The notes beneath the pieces were generated by a model. The model was not told the origin of the DNA, searched no databases, and saw nothing but the letters and a program-made list of their open reading frames with translations. Positions 60,863-64,000 of a stretch of 64,000 nucleotides of DNA are shown here, piece after piece; the stretch's first letter is position 1, and every line of letters starts with the position of its first letter. The DNA lies in contig RPFO01000102.1 in NCBI GenBank assembly GCA_009746045.1, positions 2,530,534-2,594,533 on the forward strand, given 5' to 3'. This stretch comes from Mesostigma viride (taxonomy: Eukaryota > Streptophyta > Mesostigmatophyceae > Mesostigmatales > Mesostigmataceae). The translations under genes and the position numbers were made by a program.

Positions 60863-63800
60863 TTAAGCCGGTGGCAGCCCCTCCGGGGCTTGCTGGTTGC
60901 GTACAAGAGCGGTTAGCCACGCGTCAAGCTCCTTGCTCATATCAACGTAGGCTTGCCTTTGGTTGCCAAGGACCATGCACTGGAGCGGAAGAGCAGCGGA
61001 GATGCACAGATAGCAATCGACCAGGTCGGCTGGGCGGGACTCCGGCCAATCAGCCAAATCCAGAGTAAAATGCAGGGGGTCATGCATATCTCGCTTCCAC
61101 AGCCGAACCGCCAGAACGGCGTGGCCGGGCAAGAAAATCTCCTTCTGCCGTCCGTTTTGTCCCTCAACCCACCTAACCTCCTCCTTCTCCAGCACTGAGG
61201 CCTCCCTCACCACCTGCATCACCCAAAAAGGGTGGGCGGAATTGTGGTTCACGTCCTCTCTGTCTGACGGAACTGCGATGTAATCATACATGCGCATCTG
61301 CCTGCCAATGGCATCCCTTTGATCCTTCAGCAGTTCCGCCCGCGTCAGCTGGCGAACCGGAGGTATGGGCTGCGTTGGCGGCATCAGGCGGAAAGTTTTC
61401 ATCGTTTGGCCCTCATCGTTAAATTCCTCGATATGTGTCCACTCGGTCCGGCACTCCTCCCACCTGTTAGCTAGGCAGGCTGGGCAGTAGCACGAAAAAC
61501 GCCTCATCATCAGGAGCCCCGGGTCAGACTTGTCCAGGCGCCACCAGTGCGCTTGCTTGATGGCCTCGACACGCGTCGGTATCATACGGGCGCCGGAGTC
61601 GAGGTCCTGCAATGAGGGAGAATGTCAGAAACGGAAAGTTGGTATGTGTCAATAGATCAAGTACACATGAAGGGTCACTCTGCAGAGATACCCCTTTGAA
61701 AGTGCTTTGCATGCATTTTTCACTATATAAGACGCTAATTCATACCAGTTCTTTTAGCATTATCAAATAATAAAATGCAAATGGGCAAAAGGTCACTCTG
61801 CAGAGATACCTCAATCAAGTTCAAGAAAAATTGAGTTTCGCACCTCAGGAAAATGAAAGAAATGACGGTGGACGCCCTCTGCCCGAGCGCGGGCCGACTC
61901 CCTGCTCGTGGTTTTGCCTCCTTCCCAGCTGTCCCGCATGTACTTGACGATCTGGCGCCCTGTAACGATGCCCTGGTTCTCAGGAATGCATTGCATGTTC
62001 CTCACAATGCACTTGAACTTCGCTCCCTGACCATCCACCTCCCCCTTCCCGTGCTGCTCACCCAAGTAGTGGTACTCGAAGGATTCCAAGTCGGGATCCT
62101 GCATGAGGAGGCGGAAGACGGCGTTAACCACGTACTTGGACTTGAACTGGGATGAGCAGTTGTCAGAGCACATGAACATCCTCTTCACCCCCACACCAAG
62201 TCCGCGCAGGGTTTCCATGATTGTCCTCAGCGCGTAGACGAGCGCCCGCTCTCCCCGCTTCATCTTGGCTTCCCCGAGAAAAAAGAACGTTCGCTTTGCC
62301 ATCGCACCATTGTGCAAATATCGCACGATCATGGGCATGAGGACAAAGCTCGTCTTGTGAAAGTACTGCGACTGCAGTTGGACGTAGTTGTTGTTCTCGT
62401 AATTCTCGGCCCAATCTCCATGCACGAGCACATCCCCCTCAGTCATGTTCCTCTCCCGGTCCTTGATCGTTGCCGACTGCCACCATGACGTAAAGCAGTG
62501 GTTGGTAAAGTCCTCCCAACTCTCGATAATCGCCAGCCTCAGCTGCGCGGGCGTTGACCTCATCGTTTCCTGTACGGGCCGCTTGACCTTCTCCGGGACC
62601 CGCCGATCGGTCGCGTCCTGTTTTAACCAAGGGATGAAGTAAATTTGCAAGTAACATATTCATAAAGTATCAGAAAAGCCTTTAAATTAACATCGCGCTG
62701 CAGAATGACGCTGCGAAATAATTGCGTCACAAAATCCAAACACGCTTACCTCCCCTGCCGGTCGGGAAACCACTACCTCCTTCTTCACGTATCTGAACCA
62801 ATTTAGTAGTTCTGTTGAATTCTTGTCCCGGTCACACAACACCCAGTCTTTGATGCCACACCGGGACTCGGGACACGAGTTCTCCATACATGCCCTCTTC
62901 AGAATGCGAAAGACAGACCCCTCCTCCATGGATGGGTCCCCTACCCTTGGCACCCCTTCCTCATCCTCCACGATCCTCTCATTTATTTCAAGATCGTCAA
63001 GGTCTTGCCCCTGCCATTCATCTTCCGTCACATTATTGTCCCCTTCCTCCTCTTCGTTTCTCGCCGAGTTTGCCCCACCCCCCAGCTCACTACCCCCATC
63101 CGCCTCCGCCACACGGCAATGGAAGTGCTTCACCCATTCGGTCGTGTGCAGGCTTTCGAACATCCCGCACGTGCCGTCAGGCAATCTCGCCCTTAAACAT
63201 CCCTCACACTCGTCGCCGCACTTGCAGTTCTTGCCGTGCTTCGCCTTGCAGTACCTAGTCCATGCCGCTACCTTCGACTGCATGACCGTATGCGTCTCAC
63301 AGGCGCACACGTTTCTCTCCTTCCACTTCCCCTTGACGGTTTTGGGGGCGTACTTGCAGAAAGTCGTATATCCGACATGGATGCCGACATCCTTCTCATA
63401 CTGCGGACTTTTCTTGTCCCAGTACGTGTGCTCCGCTAAAAACTTGAGATATATGTCCTCCTTCGAGGTGAGGTAGAAGTAGGCCCCTTGGACACCAACC
63501 AAAATCGCACGATTGCCAACTCGTTCGTGCGTCTTTATGGTATCCCTCTCTTGGGGCGAAGCGCGCGAGTTCTCCTCATCAGTCCAAGCCTGCGCGATCG
63601 ACTCGATTACAAATTGGGGCAACTTCCTCTTCTTTCGCGCCAGCGCACGCGTCAGGAACTCCATCTTCTGTTGCTTTCTGATCGCCCGAACTTTGAGAAT
63701 GGTCTTCGCGGGGACACCCGTCATTCTCTCCAACTCTGCCGCCGAAAACTCCTTCTCGATGTCGTCCCCACAAAAAAGAGTTGACACCAAAATGATCTTG

Positions 63801-64000
63801 ACGTCTCTGTCATGGTCGGATTTCGACAGGTCGTCAAAAAGGGCGATCAGCCGAGCCACCCAAGACCTCGACAGTTGTGCAAGCCGCTGCTCATCAAAAA
63901 GCTTGGCCACCGGAATGTCAAAATGCTCCGCCTTGAGCTCGTCAGCCCTCTTATTGAAGCCATCAACAATCTCCTCAAAAGAGGCCCGCTTGGTAGATTC
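60863..64000 (-). CDS. transposase-like protein with DWAENY and SDNCSSQFK motifs, three exons, 5' end off-window
   Basis: Exons on the minus strand are 64000-62750 (open to the edge), 62617-61844 and 61606-60863. Introns are 132 and 237 bp with GAG|GTAAGC / AAAACAG|GAC and CTGAG|GTGCG / TTGCAG|GAC, both phase 0. 922 residues are visible. Exon 1 has a Cys-rich zinc-binding region (NVCACETHTVM, then YCKAKHGKNCKCGDECEGC, about residues 230-280) and an acidic stretch (NEEEEGDNNVTEDEW). Exon 2 has HGDWAENYENN, MFMCSDNCSSQFKSKY and LGEQHGKGEVDGQGAKFK. This motif trio matches a widespread eukaryotic family of transposase-like proteins (DFAENY, SDGCxxQFK, HGKGxxDG), where acidic residues in the first two motifs look catalytic. 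Exon 3 adds CYCPACLANRWEEC. The first ATG is beyond the window. No terminal inverted repeat is visible at its 3' side, so it may be a host gene derived from a transposon or a transposon missing an end here. Confidence 0.8.

Noticed and set aside
62823-63476. 217-residue plus-strand ORF rich in Ser and Pro
   Set aside because: Antisense shadow of exon 1 of the transposase-like gene.

Overview
This is a gene-poor, transposon-dominated stretch of a nuclear eukaryotic genome. Two protein genes can be rebuilt with phase-compatible GT-AG introns, and most of the rest is LTR retrotransposons, LINE-type elements, foldback elements and simple repeats. Nothing fixes the species. The element types and mixed GC would fit an alga or another protist, but that is a guess.

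Layout. 1-3.2 kb: a two-exon gene of unknown function (1585-3203). 3.8-8.7 kb: LINE-derived insertions, three of which have readable target-site duplications (TSDs) elsewhere in this list, including an ORF1-only copy (6760-7972). 10.1-12.8 kb: a 420-bp GGGT tract joined to a broken Ty3/gypsy pol. 14.3-39.2 kb: three LTR retrotransposons nested in one another. Element C (14330-39160) carries element A (14392-30715) inside its left LTR, and A carries element B (19344-27835) between its gag and integrase. All six LTRs have matching ends, and each element has its own 5-bp TSD (GAATG, TGTAT, CATTG). LTR divergence falls from outer to inner, as the nesting predicts.

41-52 kb: more LINE fragments, another ORF1-only element split by an ORF2 LINE with a 13-bp TSD, and one intronless, bacterial-looking metallo-beta-lactamase-fold gene (43022-43954). 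52-58.9 kb: palindromes, foldback elements, LINE ends and a 232-bp tandem array. 59-64 kb: a small PHD-finger ORF, a previously hidden minus-strand gene broken by one homopolymer indel (59794-60266), and a three-exon minus-strand transposase-like gene that runs off the right edge.

The most unusual biology is in the LTR elements. In all three copies the retropepsin-like segment lies between integrase and reverse transcriptase, a gag-IN-PR-RT-RNaseH order that is neither the standard copia nor the standard gypsy order. The RT catalytic box reads HGDD instead of Y-x-DD, and the protease box reads DTQA or DTNS instead of D-T/S-GA. A second system worth attention is a set of LINE families, including ORF1-only and ORF-less forms, that share a 3'-terminal hairpin followed by a TTAA-repeat tail. 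This suggests mobilisation in trans.
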